DNA of 64,000 nt, from assembly GCA_028673005.1 (NCBI GenBank), contig CM054113.1:205087504-205151503 (forward strand). The letters are read 5' to 3'. Source of the stretch: Tanypteryx hageni. Taxonomy: Eukaryota; Arthropoda; Insecta; Odonata; Petaluridae. Below the pieces are notes generated by a model, which searched no databases, was not told the DNA's origin, and saw nothing but the letters and a program-made list of their open reading frames with translations. Every line of letters begins with the position of its first letter. Position 1 is the stretch's first letter. A program made the position numbers and the translations under genes. This document shows, in pieces, positions 1 to 11,299 of this stretch.

Positions 1-224
1 TAAAATCAGGCAAAAAGTAGTCTAGATCTGGAGTTTTGATTTGTAATAGGTTTTCTTTCTCTCTTTCCAATTCTCAGTAAGCTACCAGTGATTGTTCCAA
101 AACTGTTTGACAGAAGGAATGCCGTGAAAGTTGAACGAACAAATCTGAAACAGGAAACTAGCGACAGTACCTGATTAAGTACGAGGCGTATTCGGAATTA
201 AGTACCAACGAAAAACGATCCTCT

Positions 225-1826
225 CTATCGCTCCGTTCTACAGTCGATCTCGCGAATCTTATCCTCACTACTCTGCCTTCCGAGATACGCCGGGCTTCTG
301 ATAAGTCCTACTACCTCATTCGCTAGTCCCTCCGACATTAATTTTTTCAGTAGGTTAAATCTAGCCTGCAGCCTACGTTCCTCTAACGATGCCCATTTCA
401 GATTTTCTATTAATGACGTTACGCTTTGTTTACTATCGTAATTCCTCTTTACAAATCTAGCTGCCCTGCGCTGAACTTTTTCTATCTCGTTAGTGAGTCC
501 CTTTTCGTAGGGATCCCACACAGCTGAAGCATATTCGACCTGCGATCGAACCAAGGATAAATAACACTATTCTTTAACTTTTTCGGAGCTATTTCGAACT
601 ATTCTCCCTGTAATGGTCAGCTTTTTATTAGCGGCACCTGTCCATCGGCGAATGTGGGTGGCCCACCAGGGATCACGATGGATCGTGACTCCGAGATATT
701 TAATCGAGTCAGAAAATGGAGTCTCTACTCCGTCCAACGAATAATTAACATCCAACGAGATACTCTTGGTTCTCCAGAAGTTGATGACGCAACTTTACTT
801 TTGTTTGATCTCTAACTGCCATTACCATGCAGAAATAGCTTCTAGATCATTTTGGGGATACTGGTGGTCTTACGGGTTGCTTATTTCTCTATAAATGATG
901 GTGTCGTCCGCGAAAAGCCCAATTTTACTTCTGACTACCCAGCTGATATCGTTTATATAAATTAGAAATAATAACGGACCAATTACACTACCCTGCGGAA
1001 CGCCAGAGACAACCTCCACTAAGTTCGAAGATTTCCCATCTATAACAACCTTCCGCTTCCTATGATTTAAAAATTCACCGATCCAACTAACGATTTTAGA
1101 ATTAACGCCTAAGGTCTCTAATTTCGTTATTCCTGTGAGGTACCTTATCAAAGGTTTTCCTACAATCTAAGAAGATGGCATCGACCTGCGTATTGTTTTC
1201 TCCGCTTCTTAGTATACAGTTCACAAAAAGACCCAGCTGTGTATCACACCTTTCCTGAAGTTGTGTTGACAATCATCTAACAATGAATTACTATCAAGAA
1301 ATCGCATTATGTTGCTAACGAGTATATGCTCGAGAATCTTACACCATATCGAAGTTAAGGAAATCGGCCTGTAATTTTCTTGGTTCTCCTTTTCGCCGCC
1401 CTTATGAGTTGGGGTAATGTGCGCTAACCTCCAGTCGTTAGAGACCTCTGCGCGGGAAATGGATTTCTCGAATACTATCCGAAGAAAAGGTGCTATTTCT
1501 TCAGCTAATTCTTTTAAAATGCGAGCAGGAATTTCTTCGGGGCCAGTGGCATTTTTATGCCGGATGGAACTTAATTGCTTTGCTATTCCCACCTCAGAAA
1601 ATACTATATCGTCCATCAGTTCCCTCCTTATTGCGTGCGCATAATGTACGCAATGGTCGCTGACGGCTCTAAATGCTTTTACAAAATGACTGTTTAACAG
1701 TTTGGCTTTCTCTACGCTATCATGAATAACGGCACCCGAGTCATTACGCAGGGAAGGTAAGGTAGGGCCTCTACCTAGGACCTCTGCATGGCATTTTGGG
1801 GTTTCTCCACACCATTTCCCATACAT
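225..1826 (-). mobile_element. CR1/L2-like non-LTR retrotransposon, 5'-truncated and decayed
   Basis: Read on the minus strand, pieces in several frames make most of a LINE reverse transcriptase. 1826-1221 gives the linker plus RT N-terminus (ATGPEEIPARILKELAEEIA, then NYRPISLTS and LDDCQHNFRKG). About 1220-1150, in another frame, gives motif A (FLDCRKTFDKVPH). 1151-870 gives GVPQGSVIGPLLFLIYINDI and the catalytic FADDTIIY. 755-567 and 554-225 give the thumb and C-terminal region (SIKYLGVTIH, VEYASAVWDPY, KVQRRAARFV). This motif order is typical of CR1/L2/jockey-type elements. No endonuclease or ORF1 is found upstream, so the copy is 5'-truncated. At least three frameshifts make it non-functional. 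The clade call is by motif style only. Confidence 0.85.
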
Positions 1827-1984
1827 TCTTATGGAAATAGTATTTTGTTGACCCCATGGGGTATAAGAGACCCCACGGTCTGCAAACCTAGACCTTCCTT
1901 CTTCCTTTGGTCCATAGGATGGCCCATGAAACTTTTGAATTCAATAGCTTCAACGGTGTAAAAACGTATAAAGAACACACACAC

Positions 1985-2450
1985 ACTCTAAAATATTTAT
2001 AAGACGACTAGCTGATATATCCGGCGTTGCAGGCTTTATATTTAAAATTTGAATTTAATTCAAGTTAATCGGTTTTGTCTCTGTCCTAAATTTTCTGCCA
2101 CTCTGCAAATGGCTATTATTTTAGATATTTATTTATTTTAACCTGAACGTGGTCTTTTTTAGCCTACTTTGCAGAATGGAAATAGACTTATAGTTATGTC
2201 GTTGTGTCTGTCTGTCTGCCCGTCTGTATGACTGTCTTTCTGTCCGTCCTGACTATTAACTTTTGAACCAATAGACCGATTTTCATGAAACTTGCTGGAT
2301 ATCTCTTACTACATGGACTGGGTTCCCAAGGAAAGTTTTTGTTGTGACTATTGAAGTCCCGGGTTCGATTCCAGGAACTATCCTTCCCATTTGATTTACA
2401 TGGAAATCTAAAATTCATCGTGCAGGATAATTTTCTTTTGCACATTAAAA
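1985..2450 (+). repeat. Dispersed SINE-like repeat (family U) with B-box-like motif
   Basis: It begins near ACTAGCTGATATATCCGGCG, a start also seen in variant form at 58,931. It contains a (GTCT)n stretch at about 2,201-2,250, and then GGGTTCGATTCC at about 2,359, which fits the Pol III B-box consensus GGTTCGANTCC. Related blocks lie at about 5,400-5,900, 11,300-11,610 and, inverted, 59,430-59,670; they share the order B-box-like motif, TTCCCATAAAAT-like stretch, then GTGCAGGCTT-like stretch. No A-box is evident, so it is not a tRNA gene. A SINE or other non-autonomous element is the best guess. Confidence 0.5.
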
Positions 2451-2744
2451 TGTCTTAGAATTGTAATATCGGAGCGAATTTTGTACTATTCTCTGGCAAA
2501 AAAAATTAAGATTCTAATTTTTATTGTAGAATTTTACTTGTCGATTGTATTTCTTAGAATTTCGCGTAATTACTGGCAATTTTGCAGTTTTTATCACTAA
2601 TTACGAGAGTGTTGCCATAGCAACAACTATTGTTGGACTCGGATTCGGCATATTCTAATACGTACACGCGTTATTATGTGTTATTTGCACAAAGTGCACG
2701 AAGTGAACGTATATAGAGGAGGTCGTTTCCGTCCATCCGTCCGC

Positions 2745-3120
2745 ATGTTAAAACTCGGAAATCGCTGGACGTATAATAATCAAATTTGGTATTGGGGAGT
2801 TTTGCGAAAATTTATCGACCGATTTCAATTTTGGTCAACATCGGACAACAATGATGACCACTTTACATGAAGACCTACAATGTTCCTATGTTTCAAATCG
2901 GGAACCGCTGGACGTATTTTGATGAAATTTGGTATTGGGGAGTTTTGCTAAAGTTGGTCGACGATTCCAATTCTGGTTAAAATCGGACAACAATTACGAT
3001 CACTTTACATGACCTACATGTAGTTAACAATGTTCCTTTGTTTCAACTCGGTAACCGCTTGACGTATTTTAATAAAATTTCGTATTGGGAGGTTTTACTA
3101 AAATTGGTCGATACATATTT
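2745..3120. repeat. Degenerate tandem repeat, three units of about 145-160 bp
   Basis: Three successive units begin near 2,750, 2,892 and 3,051 with a stretch like CAACTCGGAACCGCTGGACG. Each continues with AAATTTGGTATTGGGGAG, a GGTCGACCGATT-like block and a GGACAACAATTA-like block. Period and sequence vary, so the array is old. No coding role is suggested; the 64-aa ORF across it (2,676-2,870) is part of the repeat. Confidence 0.75.
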
Positions 3121-3124
3121 TTAT

Positions 3125-3930
3125 ATTCCGAAAAATTGAGCCGATCGTCCTTGATTCCGTATAATATTTCTAAAATCCTCGAAATTCATATTAATTAGAT
3201 CTCTTGCTGTGCGTAACGCTCCACTTTTGAAATTATTTGCGACGCATGTGTAGATAAAAGCTGTGAGTTATTTTAGGGTTTTATTAACTTATATTACAAC
3301 TGGTATTTTGGAACTATCACGAAATTTTCCCAAAAAATTTAAATTCAGAGCGAAAAGCCGGTTCGAACCGGTTCAATGTTGACTGCTAGAGCAAAGCCAG
3401 AGCTGAACCGAAACTTTGTTTTGAGTGAACCGCAACGAAAATCGGAGCGAAAAAATTTCAGTTCGATGTTTTGGTCATCACTGCGGGCTTTGTTTCCAAC
3501 TCATTTTCTATTACATTCGTTATTTTGCTATGAAGCAGGGTGATACATTTGGAAATTTTGTGCCAAAAGGAAGGTTTCTGAAAAGGTGTAGTCCGCAACT
3601 CCCCTTTAATAATGTAAATCTGGGCTCATATAACACGAATTCAAATAATACTTTTACAACGTATTCCTCTTGTTATAGGAAGTCCGAATGTACGATTTCA
3701 ATTGTTTCAATGCCTGCGTGACAAATTATCATTCTGCATGGAGATCGTTATTTTACAAGTAAAAGTTCAAAGATAAAATATTTTTTACATTATTTTCTCT
3801 TACCACGATTCCAATAAAGTTTTATTTAACTCTATGAAAATTAAAATACTGCGTGGCTTCCAGTGTGTGTATTGCGGGAAGTCTACTTGCTACTTGGCCC
3901 ATACTACAGCGATCAGCTGATGTGCTAGAG
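3125..3930. other. No recognisable feature
   Basis: A+T-rich DNA. An open frame of 98 codons (3,425-3,721, plus) has no recognisable domain and no similarity to other parts of the window. I see no support for a gene. Confidence 0.5.
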
Positions 3931-4197
3931 AAGGGATCAGCGACCTTTTCAATGTGGCGAGCACCAAGTTACACTAACCGAGCACCACTATACTTTTATA
4001 ATATTGCAAGTGAATATAAATAAAAACATACCAACGCCAAAGTGATTACAAATATCTTTTAGTACGTTTAGCAAATAAACAAGCGAAAAAACTAAATTAC
4101 TGGTGCTAGGAAAGGTGATTTTAAGCATCCTAAAAGTGCACGGTTAGACTGCCAAAGAGCACGGCGGTGCTCGCGAGCACCAGGTTGCGGACCCCTA
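3931..4197. mobile_element. hAT-like MITE, about 267 bp
   Basis: The ends are imperfect inverted repeats. The left end reads AGGGATCAGCGACCTT followed by a GGCGAGCACC-like stretch. The right end, reverse-complemented, reads AGGGGTCCGCAACCTG followed by GTGCTCGCGAGCACC. This resembles the CAGGGGTCGGCAACC-type termini of many hAT elements. The interior has no coding capacity, so it is non-autonomous. A clear 8-bp target duplication was not found. Confidence 0.6.
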
Positions 4198-5390
4198 TAC
4201 TACTGAAATGTGATATATAGGGAGAAAATTGAAATACAACTGTAACAAGTACGTAGGTGTGAGATCCATTTTATTAATATCGTTAAGTTGGAGTATCGAT
4301 AATTATTGTAGTTTCCTCTTCAATACAGAAAATAAATCGGAAATCTGGTGCGAAGTAGTTACACTTAAATTTCTGGATTTCAGCTCCCCAAATGTGTTAT
4401 GATTTTACAAGGCGCACCCCGACTTTTTAGCCTAACGAGTTGTTCTTCAAACTGTGCCGTATACACGAGTATACGCGGTACATAATTTAAAGATAAAACA
4501 TTTCCAAGGATTTTATTGATTACTCATAAAATCTCAATTTAAAATAATACATAAATAAAAAAACTTTTCAGTGTTTTAGAATAACAAGTTAGTTCATTTA
4601 ATTGAATTATTCATTTGGTAATAGTTGTTGGTGCTTGCATACTGCAAGCGCTTTAAAAAAATCACCATACACCAAGATCTGAACTCGTTACTAAACCAAC
4701 GCGATCTCCAAGGAAACAGCACTTGAGCCACGCGGTACCCATACAAATTATAAATAAGGTAATAAATTGCAAGAGTTCTCGCAGAATATTTATAATTTTC
4801 CACGAAAATAAGACACATCTCCGTAATTTCCAAATTTCTCCGTAATTTCCAAATTCTCTGGCAATCGGCTCGCGTTTTGTATTTCAAGTTTCGTGGCTCG
4901 GATCGTCCTGTATTAGCAATAACAACAATAATCACTAAGGCGGTTGTCTAGATGTGAAATTAAAATTAATGGAAAAATTATAATATTTTGTTTGTTGGGA
5001 TTATTGCGTCACTATCCGTGCCTTTAATTACGTATTCTGATAAAAAATATCGCGAACTACATATATAACGTCATTATAGTTTTTATCCGTTATTTTTAGC
5101 AGGGTATGGCATAACTGTTTCCGCAGCTTCGCCAACCATATTTCAATTCTCTCGTTCAATAATTGAAAAGAGCTGAAAATTCCTAAGAAAACTTTAAGAA
5201 AGGCATTATAATAGTATAATTCATTGATTCTCGTTAGATGCACTAAATAAAAGTTATCTAAAATCTATAAAAGCCTTCTTCGGTACTTTTGGCCCTTCAT
5301 GGCTCCCTGTGTCGCGCTATAAAAATCCGAATAACTCAATAAAGGACCTAGATACATTTTTGAAATTCGCCAGGGATGCTTGATTCGCTT
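4198..5390. other. No gene; one short hairpin related to the 38-46 kb repeats
   Basis: Apart from GGTGCTTGCATACTGCAAGC (about 4,630-4,649), a short palindrome that also sits near one end of every repeat in the 38.5-46.8 kb array, I recognise nothing. Open frames at 4,594-4,935 and 5,028-5,243 (minus) have no family signature. Confidence 0.45.
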
Positions 5391-5394
5391 ATTT

Positions 5395-5900
5395 TAAGGT
5401 GATGACGAAAAAAATCCCAAAAAAATCCTGGGGTCGACTTCAAGAAAGACATTTCCATTTCCCATAAAATAATACGTAAACATCGACTTTTCGACGTGCA
5501 GGCTTATGTTCATTTGAGATCTAAATTAGAAATAATTAGCCTACGATCTTAGGATTTGAACCATTTCTAAGAAAAAACCAGTTTCTTATTCTATTTATCT
5601 TTTTCCACCTACAGTTCTAAATCCTTCATGTAAAACGTTTAATTCACGTATTTTGGGGAAATCTTGCCATTTCAACGGAATGTTGCTTTACCAATCAATT
5701 ACATTGTTAAATCTCGAAATCCTATTGTTATTTCAATCCTTATGGGTGAAAGCGGGCTTCGAATGCTTTTAATACGAAAGAGAGAGAAAGAGAGTGAAGG
5801 AAGGAGAGGGAAATGATTTTCATAGCCACCCAGGTAAACAACATTCGTTGCGTTATTTATTCTCATATTAAAATTAGTTAGTATCATCGTAGGAGTTCAA
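5395..5900 (+). repeat. Dispersed repeat, family U copy
   Basis: It shares a block order with 11,300-11,610 and 58,700-58,930: a TTTCCCATAAAATAA-like stretch, GACGTGCAGGCTT, CCTACGATCTTAGGATTTGAA, TTCTTATTCTATTTATC, a GTTCTAAAT-like stretch and CTCGAAATCCTATTGTTATT. It is interrupted by a GA-rich simple sequence (about 5,775-5,815). No coding signal was seen. Confidence 0.55.
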
Positions 5901-6040
5901 ACAACGAACGCCTAAAAGAACTAACGTGTGTTTTCCTGCCACCGATTTTTAATACAGGTCGATTCGATCAACAAATCAGTTTTTAACACGAAAATTTGGC
6001 GTATTCTTGGTGTTTTGCATTGTTGCCGGTTTCGTGTAAT

Positions 6041-6190
6041 TGGATAAGAATCACCTGAAGAATCCTCTCCCCAGCCCGCTCCACCTGAAGAATCTTCTCC
6101 CCAGCCCGCTCCACCTGAAGAATCTTCTCCCCCACCCTCCCCAGGCAGTGCTGGTAGAGGGGGGGGGGGAGGATTCTTCATGTGATCCAA
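6041..6190. repeat. Palindromic element with 30-bp tandem core
   Basis: Three CACCTGAAGAATC units start at 6,052, 6,082 and 6,112, exactly 30 bp apart, with a CTCCCCAGCCCGCTC-like spacer. The block is closed by an inverted copy of its own start (GGATTCTTCATGTGATCCAA, ending 6,190, against TTGGAT...ATCACCTGAAGAATCC at the left end), so the whole unit can fold as a hairpin. A related unit lies at 6,600-6,778. Confidence 0.65.
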
Positions 6191-6263
6191 TATAACCCTC
6201 GGGTTGAGTTAGGTGGTTGGGGGTTGGGTTCTATCCATTTTCCTCCCCCGGGTTGGATTAAGT

Positions 6264-6591
6264 CAGCGGTTTCCAAACAGTACAAAGCCGCGCCCCCCAT
6301 CACCTAAGAAAACTATCTTCGTGCCCCCCTCTATACCATGTTCAATTACAGTTCATAAACAATACCTATTGGACATACAATTACCATTAATAAAGCTACC
6401 TTAAGGAAAAACATGGACACAAAAGATACGTCCTAGCCAATTGAGGGCTAGAATTCGGCTGCAGCATATTGTAGGTCTCAAGATTAGGATGGTTAAACGT
6501 ACAGTAAATATATGAAAAATCCTCTGCACCCCCCTGACCTACCCATCGCGCCACCCAAAGGGGGGCGTGCCGCACAGCTTGGAAACCACTT
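6264..6591. mobile_element. hAT MITE, 328 bp, with perfect 8-bp target duplication
   Basis: The left end is CAGCGGTTTCCAAACAG. The right end, reverse-complemented, is AAGTGGTTTCCAAGCTG, giving a typical hAT terminal pair. GATTAAGT flanks both sides (6,256-6,263 and 6,592-6,599), the 8-bp duplication expected of hAT transposition. No transposase is encoded. The element lies between two G/C-rich palindromic repeats. Confidence 0.8.
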
Positions 6592-6599
6592 GATTAAGT

Positions 6600-6778
6600 G
6601 GTTGGGGGGTCGGAACGCATCACCTGAAGAATCTCCCCCCCCCCTCCAGCCAGCTCCACCTGAAGAATCCCCCCCCCCCCTCCAGCCAGCTCCACCTGAA
6701 GAATCTACCCCCAGGTCGATCCACATGGAGAATCTCCCCCGTGTAGTACTGGGGGAAGGTTCTTCATGTGATCCTTGG
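6600..6778. repeat. Palindromic element with 36-bp tandem core
   Basis: CACCTGAAGAATC units start at 6,621, 6,657 and 6,693, 36 bp apart, with long C-runs between them. The block is closed by the inverted stretch TTCTTCATGTGATCC near 6,760-6,774. It is the sister of 6,041-6,190, with a longer spacer made of poly-C. Confidence 0.6.
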
Positions 6779-6916
6779 ATAATAGCTTAGCGTTGCATCT
6801 ATTTATGAAATTTCATAGAATATTTTTCTGTTGAATTTCAACGGACATCTCTCTAGTCATAATATATAGTTCATCAGCCCCCATAATTGAAAAGAGTAAT
6901 GTATTTTTTACTTTAT

Positions 6917-7135
6917 CCATATACGTAGTATAAGGGAAAGTATTGTTTTCATGAAAAAATCGACTTCGAGATTTAAACGGAAATACACGTTTTGAGGTCC
7001 CCTGAACTCGTTTTGACCATTTTCTCGATGATGTCAGTGTGTGTGTATGTGATAGCTCTTTTGTGGGTGCTCTAACTCAAAAACTATTAATCAGGTCAAC
7101 GCAAAATTTTATATTTAATATTTTTATAAAAGTCA
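6917..7135 (+). repeat. Dispersed repeat, family V, left part (split by LINE)
   Basis: It begins near CATATACGTAGTATAAGGG and includes GTATTGTTTTCATGAAAAAA, ATTTAAACGGAAATACACG, a GT-rich stretch and CTCTAACTCAAAAACTATTA. The same sequence, inverted, lies at 12,830-13,095, and a shorter version lies at 59,035-59,265. The repeat stops at the LINE insertion and resumes at 10,167. Confidence 0.7.
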
Positions 7136-7314
7136 TGAGGAAAGCGAGGGAAAACTACCTCATTATATTTCCCATGATAGGCTGAAAAGCTGCAAATACC
7201 TCTATGAATCTCTCTGGAGTAAAATATTTCGTAGGTAAAATAGTCCCCCAATCGGGGACTACCCCAGGGGATGCACAGAGAAAATGTAACATTAATAAGA
7301 AAGCAAGTAGTGAG

Positions 7315-8060
7315 AAATTAAGAATAGGCACATGGAATGTTAGGACTATGAATTCAGGGGTACACTAGAGAACTTAAAAAGGGAAATGAGAAGGAATAAT
7401 GTAGGTATAGTAGGTCTCAGTGAAGTTCAGTGGGAAGGAGAGGGCGATATAAATTCAAACGAATTTAAGATTATTTACTCGGGAGGAGAGAAAAAGGAAA
7501 GGGGAGTGGGGATTATAATGTGAAAAGAGATAGCTGAAAGAATTAGCAAGGTAGTGACAGTTAATGATAGATTAATAGCCGTAAAACTTCAGATGGAGCC
7601 AGTGGAAATGCTTATAATTCAAGTGTATATGCCAACAACTAATGCTGGCGACGACGAAGTAGATGAAATCTATGAACAGATGACGGAGATATTGGAGGAG
7701 GAGGGAAAAGGAAGGATCACCACCATAGTAATGGGAGACTGGAACAGTCTAGTCAGAGAGGGACAGGAAGATAACTTATTGATAGTGGGAAAATATGGAC
7801 TAGGGAAGAAAAATGAAAGAGGGGAGAAACTTGTGGAATTCTGCCATAGAAATAGATTGATTTAACTAATACATGGTTTAAGCATCACCAGCGGAGACGT
7901 TACACATGGAGAAGCCCGGAAGACCAGAGACGATACCAGATAGATTACATACTAGTCAATGAAAGATTTAGAAATAGCATTAAAAATGTGAAAACACTAC
8001 CAGGAGCAGATGTCGATTCCGACCAAAACATTTTGGTGGCAATTACACAATGTAGACTGA
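7315..8060 (+). pseudogene. RTE-like endonuclease domain, broken
   Basis: The start RIGTWNVRTMNSG (about 7,320) matches APE-type LINE endonucleases. 7,554-7,865 gives LIIQVYMPTTNAGDDEVDE and MGDWNSLVREG (the GDWN catalytic motif), and 7,988 onward gives VKTLPGADVDSDQN. The last motif is normally SDHN, so the catalytic His is Gln here; the sister copy keeps His. A missing G-rich stretch near 7,360 and a stop at 7,863 break the frame. Confidence 0.8.
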
Positions 8061-8064
8061 AGAA

Positions 8065-10023
8065 CCTTAAGAGAAACAAAAGAGTTAACAAGAAATGGAA
8101 CTTAGAGGAACTGGAGGAAAGGTTGGGGGAGAGAGCTAAAGAAAATAGGAAGAATGTAGATGAGGAGTGGAGATACATCTATAGTAACATTAAAAATGTA
8201 ATGGAAAAGAAGGTAGGAAAGATAACGGGTAAAAGAAACAAAAAACCCTGAGTCACAGCAGCCATGCTGCAAAAAATGGAAGAGAGGAGAAAGTAGAAGA
8301 ACATAAACACTGAAGAAGGCCAAAAAAGTACAAGGAGTTAAACAATGCTTTAAGAAGGGAAATAGATAAAGTCAGAGAACAATGGATAAATGAGAAATGC
8401 GAGGAGATTGTCGAGTGTGAAAGAATTTGCAGAACAGACCTCATGTATAGCAAAGCAAGGGAACTATTCAAGAAAAAGGCAAGAAAGATAGGACGTAAAG
8501 GAATCATGAGCAAAAGTGGTAAAATAGTCTCGGAGCCAGACAATGTAAAGAATGTCTGGAAAGAATACATTGAGGTGCTGTATGACAAAGAAGGAAAGCC
8601 AGAAAATATTAAATTTTATGAAAAAGAGGATGTGGAAAAAGATCAGTTAGAACCAAGTATTCTCGAGTCTGAAGTTAAAAGAGCAATTGATGACATGAAA
8701 AGAAGGAAGACTGTTGGGAGTGATGATATACCCGTGGACGTTCTTAAGGTTTTGGGGTCTAAAGCAGTTAAGCAACTCACAAAATTTTTTAACCAAGTAT
8801 ATGATACTGGCATATGGCCTGAAGATTTTTTAGATGTTGTGATGGTACCACTGGAGGAAAAGAACAATGCAAAATGTTGTAAGGATTACAGAACTATTAG
8901 TTTAATTTCTCATACAGCTTAAGTTCTAACCGAATAATAACCAAAAGAATTGAAGGTAAAATACAAAAGGAGCTGCAAGATAATCAGTTTAGTTTTAGAA
9001 GAGGAAGGGGGACTAGAGATGCTATAGGATGTATGAGGATGATGATAGAAAGAGCGCTAGAAGTCAATAAAGGTATGTATTTTTGTTTTGTAGATTGGGA
9101 GAAAGCTTTTGACCGAGTGAAATGGGATAAAATGCTGGGTATTTTAAACAAAATAGGAATAGATTGGAAAGATAAAAGACTGCTTAAAAACCTTTACTTT
9201 GATCAAAAGATTAGAGTCAGGGTTGGAGGAGAAGAAACAGAAAGCACTTCAATAGGGAGGGGAGTGAGGCAGGGATGTCCTATTTCACCAGCAATATTTA
9301 ATATTTATGCAGAAACAATAACAGAAGAAGCGTTGATGGAAGAGAAAGGATTTAAGATAGGAGGTGAAAGTATTACCACCATTAAATATGCAGATGATCA
9401 GGGATTAATAGCAAAAGACGAGAAAGAACTTCAGAGGATGACAGACAGACTAGTGGAGGTTGGCCAACAATATGAAATGAAGATCAATGCCGAAAAGACG
9501 AAAGTCATGGTGGTTTCAAAGGCACATAAAGAATTAAATATAATGGTAAATGGCCAAAAAATTGGAACAAGTAAGTAGTTTCAAATATCTCGGCAGTATT
9601 TTAGCGCAGGATGGAAGTAGTACACATGACATCAGAAGTAGGATAGCAATGGCAAAAGCAGCATTTAACGAGAAGAAGGAGCATCTCACAAGCAAGAAAA
9701 TAAATTTAGAGACAAGGAAGATATTAGCAAAATGCTACATATGGAGCATAGCTATTTATGGTGCAGGGACGTGGACGGTAAGGAGAAAGGAGGAAAAATA
9801 TTTAGAAAGTTTTGAGAGGTGGGTATGGAGAAGGTTGATAAAAGTGAAATGGACAGAGAGGAAGAGAAACGAAGAAGTATTAGAAATGGTGGGAAACGAA
9901 AGGATGCTAATAAAAACAATCAAGAAAAGAAAAGGAAATTGGATATGGAACATATTGAGAAGGCAGTGTTTACAAAGGACGATCTTAGAAGGTAAAATTA
10001 GTGGAAGAAGAGGAAAAGGGTGA
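8065..10023 (+). pseudogene. RTE-like reverse transcriptase, broken
   Basis: 8,065-8,922 holds the lysine-rich linker and the start of the RT (RKTVGSDDIPVDVLK, CKDYRTISLIS). After a frameshift near 8,925, 9,033-9,578 gives motif A (FCFVDWEKAFDRVKWDK), motif B (RQGCPISPAIFNIYAE) and the catalytic IKYADDQGLIA. A one-base expansion of an A-run near 9,560 shifts the frame, and 9,550-10,023 gives the C-terminal region (SFKYLGSILAQDGSS, AIYGAGTWTVRRK, FERWVWRRL). The catalytic residues are intact but the frame is not. Confidence 0.85.
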
Positions 10024-10166
10024 AAAAGAATAGGAATATTAGAGAATATACAGCAGGAATATAGTACTTATAGAGGTATAAATGAGGCTCTAGGAAGAGA
10101 GAGAGAGATGGAGGCAGCGATTCAGCTAAAACCTGTCTTTGGACAGCAGCATGATGATGAATGATG

Positions 10167-10470
10167 ATAAAAGTCACAAGAACTGATTAGTCAACCGGAA
10201 GTGGATGTTTACTCTTGTCACATCCGTTATTTTGAAATATTTGCTTTAATATTTGATAAATGTAAAAACGTACTGGAATAAAAGTTGTAGAAAATGTTAT
10301 TTTCTACAATCTTTATTTAATACATTTTTCCATATAATGCATTGCTTAAGAGATATCTTATATTTTTTGCTGCCACCACCACGCCACCTACCGACGACTA
10401 TTGTTAACAATTGACGCTTAGTTACGTCTTAGTAACGCTCCTTTTTCTTTTCTTAATTGTTGAAACTTTG
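10167..10470 (+). repeat. Dispersed repeat, family V, right part
   Basis: It continues the repeat interrupted at 7,135: CAAGAACTGATTAGTCAACC, ATTTGATAAATGTAAAAACG, TTGTAGAAAATGTTATTTTC, GCTGCCACCACCACGCCACC and AGTAACGCTCCTTTTTC. Its inverted counterpart is 12,540-12,850, so the two V copies are opposed arms around about 2 kb of spacer. Confidence 0.75.
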
Positions 10471-10795
10471 TGGCTATATTCAATATCAGAAGGCTATGTT
10501 TTGAGTTTATTTCTGTTCTTTGTAAAGTCTAAAATTTTCTCGGTTTCTTAAAATATTTATTATTATATAGTCTATTTGGAATTTTTTTAAATATTGCAGA
10601 TATGGAGAAAGTCATGTGGTGACCACATCAGATTTATTATTTAATACGTTATATCGTGTTTTAAAATTATGACGCCATCATATGTATTGAAATCAATGGG
10701 ATTATAGGTAGCCTATGAATTCCATATTAAAAAGCTTGGAATCAATGCTATTACAATACAGAATACCAATTCCCATTTAATAGCATTGTATATAG

Positions 10796-11075
10796 CAGTG
10801 GTTCTCAGAGAAAAATTCGTCGTGGCCGCATCTGCGGCCACTTGCCATGTTGTGGTGACCGCATTGTTAGATTTAAGGTCTAAATGATATTTGTTATTCT
10901 ACGTAAGGCACCTTAGAAGTTTAACGAGATAAAGTAACAATAGCAAATATTAAGTATAAAAATGTAACATATATATATTTATCGCAGTCTGCATATTAAT
11001 TATTGCTATGTTTAAAATATAATTTTGCTGATGGCTGCGTTAAAAGTTTTGGCGGCCGCACTTGAGAAATATACT
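10796..11075. mobile_element. Possible hAT-like MITE, decayed
   Basis: It starts with CAGTGGTTCTCAGAG, a common hAT-type terminus, followed by GTGGCCGCATCTGCGGCCAC. It ends near GGCGGCCGCACTTGAGAAAT, a rough inverted match. No target duplication was found and the right terminus is imperfect. Confidence 0.4.
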
Positions 11076-11299
11076 CGTTGCCATGGTAATTGAAATTTGA
11101 GGGGAACCGGACATAATGTCCTCAACTCAAGATAGCACAAAATGTCCTCACGCACCAGAATCAGTATTAATTGTTTTCTCTCTGTTGCTAATAGATGTTT
11201 TTACAGAAAACGTGTTTTTAACAAACATCCCGAATAGATAGAAGATTGAAATTTGGCAGTAATGCTTTAATCATGCATTTCAATCAATGACAATCAAAA

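Larger units (their letters stand above)
7136..10166 (+). mobile_element. RTE-like non-LTR retrotransposon, 3,031 bp, with target duplication
   Basis: The insertion is bounded by ATAAAAGTCA at 7,126-7,135 and 10,167-10,176. It carries an APE-type endonuclease, a reverse transcriptase and a C-terminal region, and ends in a short (ATG)n tail after CTTTGGACAGCAGCATGATG. Compared with the minus-strand relative at 40,230-43,341 it lacks about 260 bp of 5' sequence, so it is slightly 5'-truncated. The RTE-like call rests on style: a TWNVRT endonuclease start, YADDQ, a YLESFERWVWRR C-terminus and a short simple-repeat tail. Confidence 0.85.

Noticed and set aside
2340..2400. tRNA gene suggested by GGTTCGATTCC
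   Set aside because: No A-box, no acceptor or anticodon arm, and the same word lies in a dispersed repeat.
4594..5243. Minus-strand frames of 113 and 71 codons as genes
   Set aside because: A+T-rich chance frames with no family signature.
6493..6790. Gly- and Pro-rich frames near the hAT MITE
   Set aside because: They are translations of poly-C/poly-G tandem repeats.
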